Position numbers and translations under genes: made by a program. From IMG/VR virus record IMGVR_UViG_3300001450_000036, positions 1 through 60,194 of that record: a stretch of DNA of 60,194 nt, one strand, 5' to 3'. This DNA is from a virus. Of the stretch, positions 6,611 to 14,463 are shown one piece after another. Every line of letters starts with the position of its first letter. Position 1 is the first letter of the stretch. The notes below the pieces were generated by a model. It was not told where the DNA came from, searched no databases, and saw nothing but the letters and a program-made list of their open reading frames with translations.

Positions 6611-6922
6611 TTACTTTTTTAACCTATTTTTTATCGAGTCTGTTGCCTGTTTAGATGTTTTCTTTTTTACTTTAGGTTTTTTGGTTTTAAGTTTTTTTAA
6701 TTCTTTGTCTGTTTCCTCAATCTTTTTCTTTGTAACCTTCTTTTTCTTTTTAACATACTTTATCTTGCCGTCAACTTCTGAAGTTTTATTTTCGTTATTT
6801 CTAATATTCTTTTTAATCTTTTTAACTTTTCTACTTGAGTTCGCGTTAAACATCCATACAAGACCAATAAAGAACCCTATAACACCTAAAACCCATTTCC
6901 ATGATTTTTTTAAAAATTCCAT
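6611..6922 (-). CDS. N-terminally anchored Lys-rich coiled-coil protein; lysis-cassette member
   Basis: A 103-aa protein with one N-terminal membrane segment (about residues 9-27, WKWVLGVIGFFIGLVWMF). The remainder is strongly basic and helical (KYVKKKKKVTKKKIEETDK), probably a coiled coil ending in Lys-rich tails. It lies between the 177-aa gene and the exported coiled-coil protein. It might be an i-spanin-like partner, a pinholin-like anchor or a membrane-associated DNA-binding protein; the sequence does not settle which. The antisense frame over it is a shadow of its Lys-rich composition. Confidence 0.65.
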   Translation of the reverse strand: MEFLKKSWKWVLGVIGFFIGLVWMFNANSSRKVKKIKKNIRNNENKTSEVDGKIKYVKKKKKVTKKKIEETDKELKKLKTKKPKVKKKTSKQATDSIKNRLKK

Positions 6923-6923
6923 T

Positions 6924-7457
6924 TTACTCGTTTTCGTCTTCCATTGTTTTAGTTGACTTTCTATCAGCCAATACTTTTGCCCATTTAGTTGAAAATATTT
7001 GGTAGTAACTTTTAAGATTCTTTAGGGTTTCTAAAGCTTCTTCGTCTAACTTTATCATACTACCAGTAATATACACTCCGTTTCTTTCACCCACGCTATA
7101 AAAAAATTCAGTATCAAATTTTACTAAATTTCCTGACCACTCAACATTATTTTCATAAATATTTAAAACACCATAGTCTACTAGGTCAGAAACTTGTTCT
7201 ACAAAATCATCCATTGTTTCTTGGTAGGTGTTCTTTTCTTCATCGGTTAAGGTTATATCAGCCGTCGTGTATCCATGTACAATAATTTTTCCACTAGAAA
7301 CATCATACTCTTTAATCTTTTCTTTTTCTCTATCCAATTCAACATCCACCTCAACCTGTTCAAATAACTTTCTAGATTTGTTGAGTAATGATTTCATTTC
7401 ATCATATTGATGATTGTTGTAATCTACGTAATTTTTTATTTTATTTATTTTTTTCAT
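6924..7457 (-). CDS. Hypothetical protein in lysis region, 177 aa
   Basis: A soluble protein. It opens with a basic helix (MKKINKIKNYVDYNNHQYDE) and a charged helix to about residue 50. A strand-rich middle follows (GKIIVHGYTTADITL, VEWSGNLVKFDTEFFYSVG), then a final helical region (LDEEALETLKNLKSYYQIF). The start overlaps the amidase stop by four bases, indicating translational coupling with the endolysin gene. No family or catalytic motif is recognised; it may be an accessory of the lysis cassette or unrelated. Confidence 0.65.
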   Translation of the reverse strand: MKKINKIKNYVDYNNHQYDEMKSLLNKSRKLFEQVEVDVELDREKEKIKEYDVSSGKIIVHGYTTADITLTDEEKNTYQETMDDFVEQVSDLVDYGVLNIYENNVEWSGNLVKFDTEFFYSVGERNGVYITGSMIKLDEEALETLKNLKSYYQIFSTKWAKVLADRKSTKTMEDENE

Positions 7458-8017
7458 AGTATTTCAAAATTAAATGATGGGTTTAAATCTGTCCAATATT
7501 CATTATAGTTACTTCTACACACGATACCTTTAAAATTTTCTACACCGTCAACTAACACATTATGTCCTAGAACATGGTTAGGTATTTTTTTTTCTTTACA
7601 GACTTTATCTAATAACTTAATAGTAGAAGATAATTGTGTGTCTGTGTATTTATCCCAGAATATTTTACCCCTCCATTTTTTCTCATGGACTTTATTATTA
7701 TAAATATTACCTAACCAGTCAATAAACTTACCATCTTCTTTTCTTCTTTTTAACCACCCTAAATTTTCTAAAGCTACCACCACCACTCCTGATGAACAAT
7801 ATCCCGATAAGTATTCTTGGGTGATGTCTTCTTTATTTAGTTGGTGTATTTTACCACTCTTTTCCACAAAATAATTAGGTTTTCTTCTATTCTTACCATT
7901 ATTTCTTAATGATAGTCCAGTTAAAAAGTCTTTTGCTGGTCTTTGGCTATTACAGAGTAATATTTGTTTACTTTCTTCCCTTGTATTTAAGTTTTGTTTT
8001 TTCATCTTTGTTCTCAT
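7454..8017 (-). CDS. N-acetylmuramoyl-L-alanine amidase-like endolysin
   Basis: A 187-aa protein with the PGRP/amidase_2 pattern: a first strand (ILLCNSQRP, about 19-27), YFVEKSGKIHQL (49-60), VVVALENLGWL (79-89), an 'IDWLGNIYN' block, WRGKIFWDKYTDTQL (115-129), then VLGHN (149-153) and a C-terminal TDLNPSF (176-182). These enzymes cut the amide bond between MurNAc and the stem peptide. His152 and Asp177 fit two zinc-site positions, but the His usual in the first strand (T7 lysozyme HCS) is absent and is replaced by the LCN region. The start is either 8017 or the Met at 8005; both overlap the upstream membrane-protein gene. Confidence 0.8.
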   Translation of the reverse strand: MRTKMKKQNLNTREESKQILLCNSQRPAKDFLTGLSLRNNGKNRRKPNYFVEKSGKIHQLNKEDITQEYLSGYCSSGVVVVALENLGWLKRRKEDGKFIDWLGNIYNNKVHEKKWRGKIFWDKYTDTQLSSTIKLLDKVCKEKKIPNHVLGHNVLVDGVENFKGIVCRSNYNEYWTDLNPSFNFEIL

Positions 8018-9161
8018 CTACAGTTTTAGTTATCAATGTCTGAGTTGTGTCTGTTAACCTTTCTAAAGGAACATTTTCATCATCATACTTAATATTAAGA
8101 ACTTTAGATAATTTCTCAAGGTCTTTTTCAGTTGGGTTTATTGGTTTTATTTTTTCTGAATCAATATTTTCATAATGTAACCCATCATTACCATTTTGAC
8201 CGATAACATTCATCCTATTTTCATCTATATCTAGATTATCTTCTGTATGGTTAATATAGGGTTCTAGGTCTTGGAGGTACTCATCGGTTATTTTTTCTTG
8301 TTCTAGTATCTGTTCTTCGTAGTTAAGGTTTTCCTTTTTACACTCTTCTTCATCGTCTCTTCTTTTTATTTGGTCAAACGCAAAATTCGCTGCTACCACA
8401 AGTGCTATAGCAAGTGGGTCAAAAACAAATATAATAAGTAATAAAAACCAATTTACCACCTGATTCATAGGTTTTCCTGTCACCTCTGCTAGGTATTTTA
8501 ATGGACCTAATTCACTCTCAGCTTCATTTGATATTTCTTTATCTAACAATACCATGTCTGTTTTATTAATAGAGTCCATTACAGCTTCTATTTTAAGATT
8601 AATACCATCTCTTTCAGTAATTGTAGTTTTTAATTCTGATTGTAATGCTCGTCTTGCTGAAGAAGATGATGTTGTAATTAATGTCCCGGATTCTTTATCT
8701 ATATATTGTACTTGAGCTGGATTAGATAATGCAATCCGTAAATCTGAAATTGATTTGGTTAGTCCTTGTTTTTCTATTGATAGGTCTTCTTTAGTTTCTT
8801 GAAATCTTATATTTTTTTGGTTTAGTATTACTAATGATTTATCTAGTAGTTCTGATTGTGTAGCTGTTGACTGGTATGCTCCAGATAAAAATCCATATAT
8901 CCCACCGGATGTGATTACCATCAATATAAATGTCGCTATTGCTAGGTAAGTTCTCAGTACTTTGTTAATGGTACCCCAATACTGGTATAGTAATGATGCG
9001 ACCACTAGTTTTGCAAATTCTAGAGACCCAGCCATTATAATAACTTGTAAACTTGCACCCGCAAATAATTTACTTAATCCGAACACAGAATAGAAAGCTG
9101 CACTACCAGAAACTGCAAGTGCTGATAAAGCTATTAATATGGGAAATAATCTTTTTTTCAT
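7968..9161 (-). CDS. Polytopic membrane protein with long extramembrane coiled coil
   Basis: A 397-aa protein with four hydrophobic segments: about 5-30 (FPILIALSALAVSGSAAFYS), 37-58, 70-92 (TYLAIATFILMVITSGGIYG) and 236-260 (FLLLIIFVFDPLAIALVVAAN). Between segments three and four is a long helical domain (about 100-215), probably a coiled coil. The acidic C-terminus (about 265-397) is polar and disordered-looking. Similar architectures occur as conserved hypotheticals in large marine phages and in DUF4407-like proteins, from memory. It heads the lysis run, with a TATTTAT element 14 bases upstream, and its end overlaps the amidase start. Holin function is possible but unproven. Confidence 0.7.
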   Translation of the reverse strand: MKKRLFPILIALSALAVSGSAAFYSVFGLSKLFAGASLQVIIMAGSLEFAKLVVASLLYQYWGTINKVLRTYLAIATFILMVITSGGIYGFLSGAYQSTATQSELLDKSLVILNQKNIRFQETKEDLSIEKQGLTKSISDLRIALSNPAQVQYIDKESGTLITTSSSSARRALQSELKTTITERDGINLKIEAVMDSINKTDMVLLDKEISNEAESELGPLKYLAEVTGKPMNQVVNWFLLLIIFVFDPLAIALVVAANFAFDQIKRRDDEEECKKENLNYEEQILEQEKITDEYLQDLEPYINHTEDNLDIDENRMNVIGQNGNDGLHYENIDSEKIKPINPTEKDLEKLSKVLNIKYDDENVPLERLTDTTQTLITKTVDENKDEKTKLKYKGRK

Positions 9162-9175
9162 TTATCCTTTTATTG

Positions 9176-9182
9176 ATAAATA
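9176..9182 (-). promoter_or_regulatory. TATTTAT element at head of lysis cassette
   Basis: AATATTTATCAATAAAAGG on the minus strand, ending shortly before the ATG at 9161. The 20-base gap to the sigma gene stop holds essentially only this element and the A-rich run. Confidence 0.5.
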
Positions 9183-9980
9183 TTAATCGGTTAGGTATTC
9201 TAGCAGTTGGTAGCTGTCATTTCTTAACTTTCGTAGAGCTTTTTCTTTTATCTGCCTAACTCTTTCCTTGGTTAGTCCTAACCCATCCCCTATCTCTTGT
9301 AGTGTCATAGGGGTTTCTAGTAAACCATAATAATCCTTTATAATATTTTTTTCTCTTTCGTCTAAACCGGACATTAGTTTAAATAATTCTGTTTTAAGAT
9401 TAAATTCATCGTTAAAAATATCTTCTGGATTTTCAGCGTCTTTATTTTCTATTAAGTCAATTAGTGTATCACCTTCTTCGTTTATAGGTCTGTCGTAATT
9501 AATTGTAGATGGTAAAAGTGCAAGTTTAGTACTTATATTTTCTATTTCATTAGTTACTTTCTTTTTTTCTCTCTGTATTTCCTGAATTATATTCACTGGT
9601 AGTCTAATAGTCCTTGCGTTTTCGTTTAAACATTGTAGAATAGATTGCCTTACCCACCATACGGCATAAGATATAAACCTAAATCCTTTATTCCAGTCAA
9701 AGTTATTTATTGCCTTTAGTAAACCTAGATTCCCTTCTGCTATTAAATCACTTAACTCAATACCTTGATTTTGGTAGTCTTTGGCGACACTGATAACAAA
9801 TCTCAGGTTACCTTCTAAAAGTTCTAGATGTATTTTCTCTATTTCTTTTTTTGTCGTTTCTGAGTTAAGCATTTTTTTAGCTAACTCTTTTTCCCTATCT
9901 GGTGTAAGTATTTTTCTCTTTCTAACATCTTTTAGATAGTAAGAAATTTCTGCTTGGTTGATGAACGTATTTTTTGCCAT
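9183..9980 (-). CDS. RNA polymerase sigma factor, sigma-70 family (RpoD/group 2-like)
   Basis: A 265-aa protein with region 1.2 (YYLKDVRKRKILTPDREKELA), region 2 with the core-binding and -10 recognition helices (LRFVISVAKDYQNQGIELSD, then GFRFISYAVWWVRQSILQ), a region 3 linker, and region 4.2 helix-turn-helix (LQEIGDGLGLTKERVRQIKE). Its short length without region 1.1 matches Bacteroidota primary sigma factors (around 280-290 aa), which suggests capture from a host. It would redirect host RNA polymerase to phage promoters. A host-consensus promoter lies upstream (10067-10098), so the host enzyme could start its expression. Confidence 0.95.
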   Translation of the reverse strand: MAKNTFINQAEISYYLKDVRKRKILTPDREKELAKKMLNSETTKKEIEKIHLELLEGNLRFVISVAKDYQNQGIELSDLIAEGNLGLLKAINNFDWNKGFRFISYAVWWVRQSILQCLNENARTIRLPVNIIQEIQREKKKVTNEIENISTKLALLPSTINYDRPINEEGDTLIDLIENKDAENPEDIFNDEFNLKTELFKLMSGLDEREKNIIKDYYGLLETPMTLQEIGDGLGLTKERVRQIKEKALRKLRNDSYQLLEYLTD

Positions 9981-10032
9981 TTATTTATTGTTTTATATAT
10001 TAATACTACAATTAGTGTTCCATAATATAATA

Positions 10033-10049
10033 ACTGACTTTTTGTCAGT
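10033..10049. other. Perfect 6-bp hairpin between the sigma and glutaredoxin-like genes
   Basis: ACTGAC-5 nt-GTCAGT is the only clear inverted repeat in the 128-base gap. Read on the minus strand it is followed by TTATTATATT, which is a poor terminator T-run. It sits in what would be the leader of the sigma mRNA if the promoter at 10067-10098 is used, so it could be a leader structure or a weak terminator for the upstream gene. Confidence 0.4.
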
Positions 10050-10066
10050 ATATTTTATTTAGACTA

Positions 10067-10098
10067 CAAAATTAATAAATAAATTTGACTTACCCAAA
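10067..10098 (-). promoter_or_regulatory. Bacteroidota-type promoter for the sigma gene
   Basis: The minus strand reads TTTG (10098-10095), a 20-base spacer, then TAATTTTG (10074-10067). This matches the Bacteroidota housekeeping consensus of a -33 TTTG and a -7 TAnnTTTG with a spacer near 19-20. The predicted transcript start is about 80 bases before the sigma ATG at 9980. The match is direct; activity is inferred. Confidence 0.6.
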
Positions 10099-10108
10099 TA
10101 TTTTAGGT

Positions 10109-10459
10109 TTAAATTATGTAAGGTTTTAAAACATTTAAAGTATCCTCAGGCCCATCCATTGCTTGACCTAGTGGTGCTTGTGATTTGTCATTGACTGTTG
10201 GTAGGTACGTTTCCTCACCGTTATCGTCTTCTATAACTAGAACTGGGGTATACCATGATAGATTATGTTCTCTTTCTGCATCAATATAGTCCCATCTTGT
10301 GTTACCATTTTGTTTTTTTTGTTCTTCTGTAGCTACTGATATGCATCTATCTATAAATGGTATATTCTTTTCTTTTAATATTTTTTTTGTTTCTAAACAA
10401 TCATCACAAGAATCTTCAGTAAAGATAGACAATTTATATTTTTTAGTATTTAATTTCAA
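10109..10459 (-). CDS. Glutaredoxin/thioredoxin-fold protein, CDDC active site
   Basis: A 116-aa protein with a glutaredoxin-like beginning: strand (YKLSIFTE), active-site Cys18-Asp-Asp-Cys21, helix (ETKKILKEKNIPF), and a Thr-Pro at 71-72 (WYTPVLVIED) that fits the cis-Pro loop. Members reduce disulfides, including those of ribonucleotide reductases; the nrdJ-type reductase in this window is a plausible partner. The frame has no ATG before the active site. The start is taken as TTG at 10459, since an in-frame stop lies just upstream, so initiation is unusual. It follows the 185-aa gene by eight bases. Confidence 0.8.
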   Translation of the reverse strand: MKLNTKKYKLSIFTEDSCDDCLETKKILKEKNIPFIDRCISVATEEQKKQNGNTRWDYIDAEREHNLSWYTPVLVIEDDNGEETYLPTVNDKSQAPLGQAMDGPEDTLNVLKPYII

Positions 10460-10467
10460 TTTATAAG

Positions 10468-11025
10468 TTATTTTTTATAATTATTCAAGAATTCTAATTC
10501 TTCTTGTGTTAAACTTTCTAGACCATCATCAATTATCTTATCTAGTAAAATATCAATATTTAGTGGTCGAAGACTTTGTATAATTTTATTAATTCTTACA
10601 GGTTTGTCAAGCTCTGTTACAAGATTTTTAAATTTGTTATCTATTATATGTTTTAACTGTTCTGACAATGCTTTTGCTACTTCAGGATTTATTTGTTTAG
10701 TATTTGTTTGTATGTTTTTACCAAAAAGGTGTTCTTCTAATTTATCATCTAATCTAAAACCTAACTTTCTAGGTTTTGGCATTAGAAAATAAGTACTTAC
10801 CTCTTTAAGTAAAAATTCTTTTAATATACCATCTATCTCATCAAAATCCATTCTAGAATTTACCTGCATAATAATAATCCTCTCACCAGTCACAAAACTA
10901 AACTCGTGATGACTTACTATTGTATCCATAACATCTTTTATATTCATCATTATTTTAGAATTTTTTTCAACGGTCCCCCATTGTCCAAACATAAATAAAA
11001 GGTATTTTTTAATTCTACTTTGCAT
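10468..11025 (-). CDS. Hypothetical protein, 185 aa
   Basis: A soluble alpha/beta N-terminal half (HHEFSFVTGERIIIMQVNSR, then KEVSTYFLMPKPRKLG), followed by helices (about 100-150). The C-terminal segment (LDKIIDDGLESLTQEELEFLNNY) resembles the short helical 'LDKI...G-x-x-SLT-x-EE-x-x-FL' tail seen in several Bacteroidota proteins. No enzyme motif. It sits between the gp46-like gene and the glutaredoxin-like gene, in the same direction with short gaps. A TATTTATA element ends three bases before the ATG. Function unknown. Confidence 0.65.
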   Translation of the reverse strand: MQSRIKKYLLFMFGQWGTVEKNSKIMMNIKDVMDTIVSHHEFSFVTGERIIIMQVNSRMDFDEIDGILKEFLLKEVSTYFLMPKPRKLGFRLDDKLEEHLFGKNIQTNTKQINPEVAKALSEQLKHIIDNKFKNLVTELDKPVRINKIIQSLRPLNIDILLDKIIDDGLESLTQEELEFLNNYKK

Positions 11026-11028
11026 ATC

Positions 11029-11036
11029 TATAAATA
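11029..11036 (-). promoter_or_regulatory. TATTTATA element upstream of the 11025 gene
   Basis: AAATATTTATAGAT then ATG on the minus strand, filling the 12-base gap after the gp46-like gene. Only three bases separate it from the start codon, so a promoter here would give a leaderless message. Confidence 0.35.
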
Positions 11037-11037
11037 T

Positions 11038-13365
11038 TTAATTTAATCTAGAAACATTCTTTTCTTTATTAATTGTTACGGTGTTGTCGGCCCACTCTCT
11101 CACTAAAGGATTATGTGTTATTAAAAAAACATTTTCAAAATACTCTTTAACCCTACTAAAAAATATACCTACTTGTTCTAGATTTTCATTACTTACTTTC
11201 CCCAAAACTTCATCGAATACTGTTACGTTAGGTCGTGGTAAACAGGATACCTTTGTTAGTACAGTTCTAATAGCTAAAGAAGATAGGGTTTTTTCAAAAC
11301 CACTACCACTAGATACTAATTTTTCAACATTTGTATTGTTGTCGACCATCCAAAACTCTACTTCATTTTTATCATTTACCCTTATTTCTACCATAAAATT
11401 AGTTACATCTGACAATAGTCTCATTAGTTCGTTATTAAGTTTTGGGACTACACTTTTTACAATAGTTTTAATTATACCATTTTTACCATAAACTGTTAAA
11501 TAAGCTCTAAAAATTTTATCAACATCACTCTCCTTATTAATTTTACTAATCTTATTCTCTCTGTCTTTTACATTACTATCACCAGTTTCTATGGTGTTTT
11601 TATTATATTCTATCTCTCTCAGTAAGGTATCTTTGGTGTTGTTTAGTACGTCTATTGTGGAGTTTATAGTAAGTATTTTTTTGTCTACCTTACTGTTATT
11701 TTCTAACTTTTCTTTGTTTTGTACCCATTTTTCTAATTTTATATTTAATTCTTTTATTTCTAGATTTTTTTTATCTACCTCCAACATTAACCTTTCTTTT
11801 TTTAATATTTCTTTTTCGTATTCACCAAAAATAGTCTTTTTTGTTGTTAAATTTTCCACTTCATTTTCCAATCTTTCCAATATTTTATCCTCACTATCTA
11901 TTTTGGTCATTAAAACTTCTATTTCTTTTTTTAGGTTTTTTATCTCTTTGGTGTGGTCTACATCTTTAAGTGTTTGTTTACACATAGGGCATATTTCTGA
12001 CTCTACTAAATCTTTTAAGGTATTTTTTTTATTTTTTAAATTAGTGTTATTTTTTATTTTTGTGTGTAAAGTTTTATCTCTTTCTTTAATTTTTTTATCC
12101 AGACTTTCTAAGTTAATTTCTTCTGGTATTTCTTTATCTCCATACGCTTTTAATTTACTCTTTAAAGATTTTAATATTAAACCTTCTTCACTTACCCTTT
12201 CTTCTACTAGTCTTGGGTTTACGTTTACTATATCGGTGTCTATGTCTGTTATTTTTTGACTTATAAGATTGTCTCTTTCTTTATTATTATTTTTTAGTGT
12301 GTCTAAATTTTTATTAAGATTTTTTTCGTTTTCTTTATTTTTTATACTTAATTCTTCTTTTTCTTTATTTATATTTTTAATTTCTTGTTTTAAATCTTCC
12401 ACATTATATACGTTTGATATTAGTTTTTTCGACCAATCCGAATACATTTTTTTACAAGTACCTTCCTTATCTTTTAATATTTCTAACCCTATAAACCTAC
12501 TTAACACATTACCCCTTTCGGTGGGTTTTGACTCTATTAGTGATTCTAAATTACCTGCTGTAGATAGTACTGTTAATAAAAAGTCATTCATTGTACCTAT
12601 AGACTCTTTTATGAATTTTTCTGTTTCTCTTCTCTGTTCACCTGTAAAGTTTTGGACTGAACCGTCTTTTTTTCTTTCTAAAAATTCTAGACTTGTACTA
12701 ACAGACCATTCACCTCTTTTGGTTTTTCTTCTTTTTATTTTACGTAATATAATATAATCACTGCCATCTATTTCCACTTCTCCCTGTACAAAAACTTCAT
12801 TAACTTTTCTAAATCTATTAAAAATATCTATAGCTTTACTTGTTTTAGTGGTAGTATTGAAGAATAGAAATAATATTAAGTCTACAGCTAGTACGGATTT
12901 TCCTCCGAAGTTAGGAGGGTTAGAATCAATTACCGTTATTCCACCTAAATCTTTAAAATCTAAAGTATTGTTATCTCCGAATGACAAAAAATTAGAAAAT
13001 TTTATATTTTTAATATATACTCTTTTGTATTTAGTGTCTATATCGGATTCTTCACTAATTTTTATATTAACCTTATCATCTAATCTTTTTAAAAGGTCTA
13101 TATCTATTTTCATGTCATTAGCCATAACAAATTGTGACATCAGACTTCTTTGGTAGTTGGTGTCCATTACATTTTGTTCTAAATCTATGTCTAACTCATC
13201 TCCGGATGTTTTATCAATAGCTTTAGTGAGTACGGTTACATTCTTAGATTTATACTTATTTTGAAAGTAGCTTCTTACTCTCTTAATCTTTTCTTGGGTG
13301 AAGTTTTCTGGTATGTCTTCCCATGTTACTTTAATAAAAGGATTCTCTAATGTGTCTATATTCAT
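11038..13365 (-). CDS. SbcC/Rad50-like ATPase, T4 gp46-type recombination nuclease subunit
   Basis: A 775-aa SMC-type ATPase. After a roughly 95-residue N-terminal extension comes the ABC head (IKFSNFLSFGDN), a Walker A ending in NFGGKSV (about 150-158), long coiled-coil arms, a zinc hook CPMC (about 456-459), the signature segment SGSGFEKTLSSLAIR (about 686-700), Walker B (VTVFDEVLG, about 715) and the H-loop (FLITHN). It pairs with the gp47-like phosphoesterase at 16018-16800 to resect DNA ends for recombination-dependent replication. The two subunits are separated by inserted genes rather than adjacent. Large antisense frames over its arms are composition shadows. Confidence 0.93.
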   Translation of the reverse strand: MNIDTLENPFIKVTWEDIPENFTQEKIKRVRSYFQNKYKSKNVTVLTKAIDKTSGDELDIDLEQNVMDTNYQRSLMSQFVMANDMKIDIDLLKRLDDKVNIKISEESDIDTKYKRVYIKNIKFSNFLSFGDNNTLDFKDLGGITVIDSNPPNFGGKSVLAVDLILFLFFNTTTKTSKAIDIFNRFRKVNEVFVQGEVEIDGSDYIILRKIKRRKTKRGEWSVSTSLEFLERKKDGSVQNFTGEQRRETEKFIKESIGTMNDFLLTVLSTAGNLESLIESKPTERGNVLSRFIGLEILKDKEGTCKKMYSDWSKKLISNVYNVEDLKQEIKNINKEKEELSIKNKENEKNLNKNLDTLKNNNKERDNLISQKITDIDTDIVNVNPRLVEERVSEEGLILKSLKSKLKAYGDKEIPEEINLESLDKKIKERDKTLHTKIKNNTNLKNKKNTLKDLVESEICPMCKQTLKDVDHTKEIKNLKKEIEVLMTKIDSEDKILERLENEVENLTTKKTIFGEYEKEILKKERLMLEVDKKNLEIKELNIKLEKWVQNKEKLENNSKVDKKILTINSTIDVLNNTKDTLLREIEYNKNTIETGDSNVKDRENKISKINKESDVDKIFRAYLTVYGKNGIIKTIVKSVVPKLNNELMRLLSDVTNFMVEIRVNDKNEVEFWMVDNNTNVEKLVSSGSGFEKTLSSLAIRTVLTKVSCLPRPNVTVFDEVLGKVSNENLEQVGIFFSRVKEYFENVFLITHNPLVREWADNTVTINKEKNVSRLN

Positions 13366-13396
13366 GTTTTAAATATAACACAATAAAGTATATTAA

Positions 13397-14422
13397 TCAA
13401 TTATAGAAGTAATCTCTAAAAACTTTTCCTTTATATTTTTCTAATTTAGAATATATTTCACCTCTTTTATCTAGTTTGATATCCTTAATTAATAAATCCA
13501 TCTCTTCTTTGGTTTTGGGGGATATCTCAAAAGCTAAATTTTTTGGTATGGAAGCTTTGTTGAATAGTTTAACTACGTTTATTTTATTACTCCAATATTC
13601 TAATGCCTGTATGTACCCCAAATTTAGTCCTATGTTTTTTGTAGTTTTTATCTTAGTAGACTTGTTAAATGCCATTATTAGTAATTTTAGTGTAAAGGGG
13701 ATTTTAAGTTGGGAGATGCTAATATTTATTTTTTCTTGAGGGTAATTTTTAAACTCTTCTTTGTTTTTCATAAGTGAGAAATCCCTCTTAATTTTATCGT
13801 ATTCTTTTTTTGTGATATTACTATCGTATTTGGTGTGGAGTAATCGTGTTGACATCCCGTTAAAATGAAGGTATTCTATAGGTATTTCTTTTATATTTTT
13901 ATTATGTTTTTTTAATATTTTTTGTGATAGTTCTAAATTTTCAAACCCCCAATAGTACTTTTCATCATAACCACCTATTTCTATAAACTTTTTTCTTTCC
14001 ATTACTAATGGAACTTCTTTTAAATAATAAAATCTCTTATCTTTACTAAAGTAATGCATTTCACTACCTGTAGCATAAACATCATCATCGAGAGGTTGGG
14101 TCATTAATCCAACCCAATTTTTTTCTATAATTTCACAATCATCATGAAATATAGCTATGTACTTATGAATAGATTGTTTTACACCATTATTAAGTGCTTT
14201 TGGTAAATGGTATGGTGTGGATTTGATAACACTTATGTTGGTGTGTTCTGATAATTCCCATTTCTTTTCAATGTCTTTATCACCACTGTTATCAACAATA
14301 ATAATTTCAATATTCCAATCTTTTAGGTGTTTAGTTGTTTTGATGATGCTTGGTAATGTTCTTTTTTTAACAAAAAAATCACAAAATGTGTTTATAATGA
14401 TACATGATATAGTTTTATCCAT
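13397..14422 (-). CDS. Family 2 glycosyltransferase
   Basis: A 341-aa GT-A fold enzyme. The N-terminal Rossmann-like half has SCIIINTF (6-13), IEIIIVDNSGDKD (nucleotide-binding Asp44), and the metal/donor motif HDD at 93-95 (YIAIFHDDCEI). The acceptor-side motif GGYDEKYYWGFEN begins at 150. It transfers sugar from a nucleotide donor; in phages such enzymes decorate virion proteins, DNA or host surface glycans. No membrane segment. It lies between the gp46-like gene and the divergent M23 peptidase, apart from any sugar pathway, so it looks like an accessory insertion. The acceptor cannot be inferred. Confidence 0.88.
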   Translation of the reverse strand: MDKTISCIIINTFCDFFVKKRTLPSIIKTTKHLKDWNIEIIIVDNSGDKDIEKKWELSEHTNISVIKSTPYHLPKALNNGVKQSIHKYIAIFHDDCEIIEKNWVGLMTQPLDDDVYATGSEMHYFSKDKRFYYLKEVPLVMERKKFIEIGGYDEKYYWGFENLELSQKILKKHNKNIKEIPIEYLHFNGMSTRLLHTKYDSNITKKEYDKIKRDFSLMKNKEEFKNYPQEKINISISQLKIPFTLKLLIMAFNKSTKIKTTKNIGLNLGYIQALEYWSNKINVVKLFNKASIPKNLAFEISPKTKEEMDLLIKDIKLDKRGEIYSKLEKYKGKVFRDYFYN

Positions 14423-14437
14423 ATGTTAAATATGTTA

Positions 14438-14446
14438 TATTTATTA
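14438..14446 (+). promoter_or_regulatory. TATTTATTA element upstream of the M23 peptidase gene
   Basis: TATATTTATTACTATAAATC on the plus strand, 17 bases before the ATG at 14464, in the 41-base divergent gap. The same gap holds ATTTATAG on the minus strand (14447-14454) for the glycosyltransferase gene. Confidence 0.5.
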
Positions 14447-14463
14447 CTATAAATCAATTAGTA

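Noticed and set aside
9981-10108. A tRNA or small RNA gene in the gap between the sigma and glutaredoxin-like genes
   Set aside because: No cloverleaf or T-loop (GTTCRA) pattern is visible; the gap is explained by the promoter and the small hairpin.
11591-12757. Two long plus-strand open frames (222 and 162 codons) opposite the gp46-like gene
   Set aside because: They are Ser/Phe/Leu-rich mirror images of the Lys/Glu-rich coiled-coil arms, with no leader element or recognisable motif. The minus-strand gene has clear conserved motifs.
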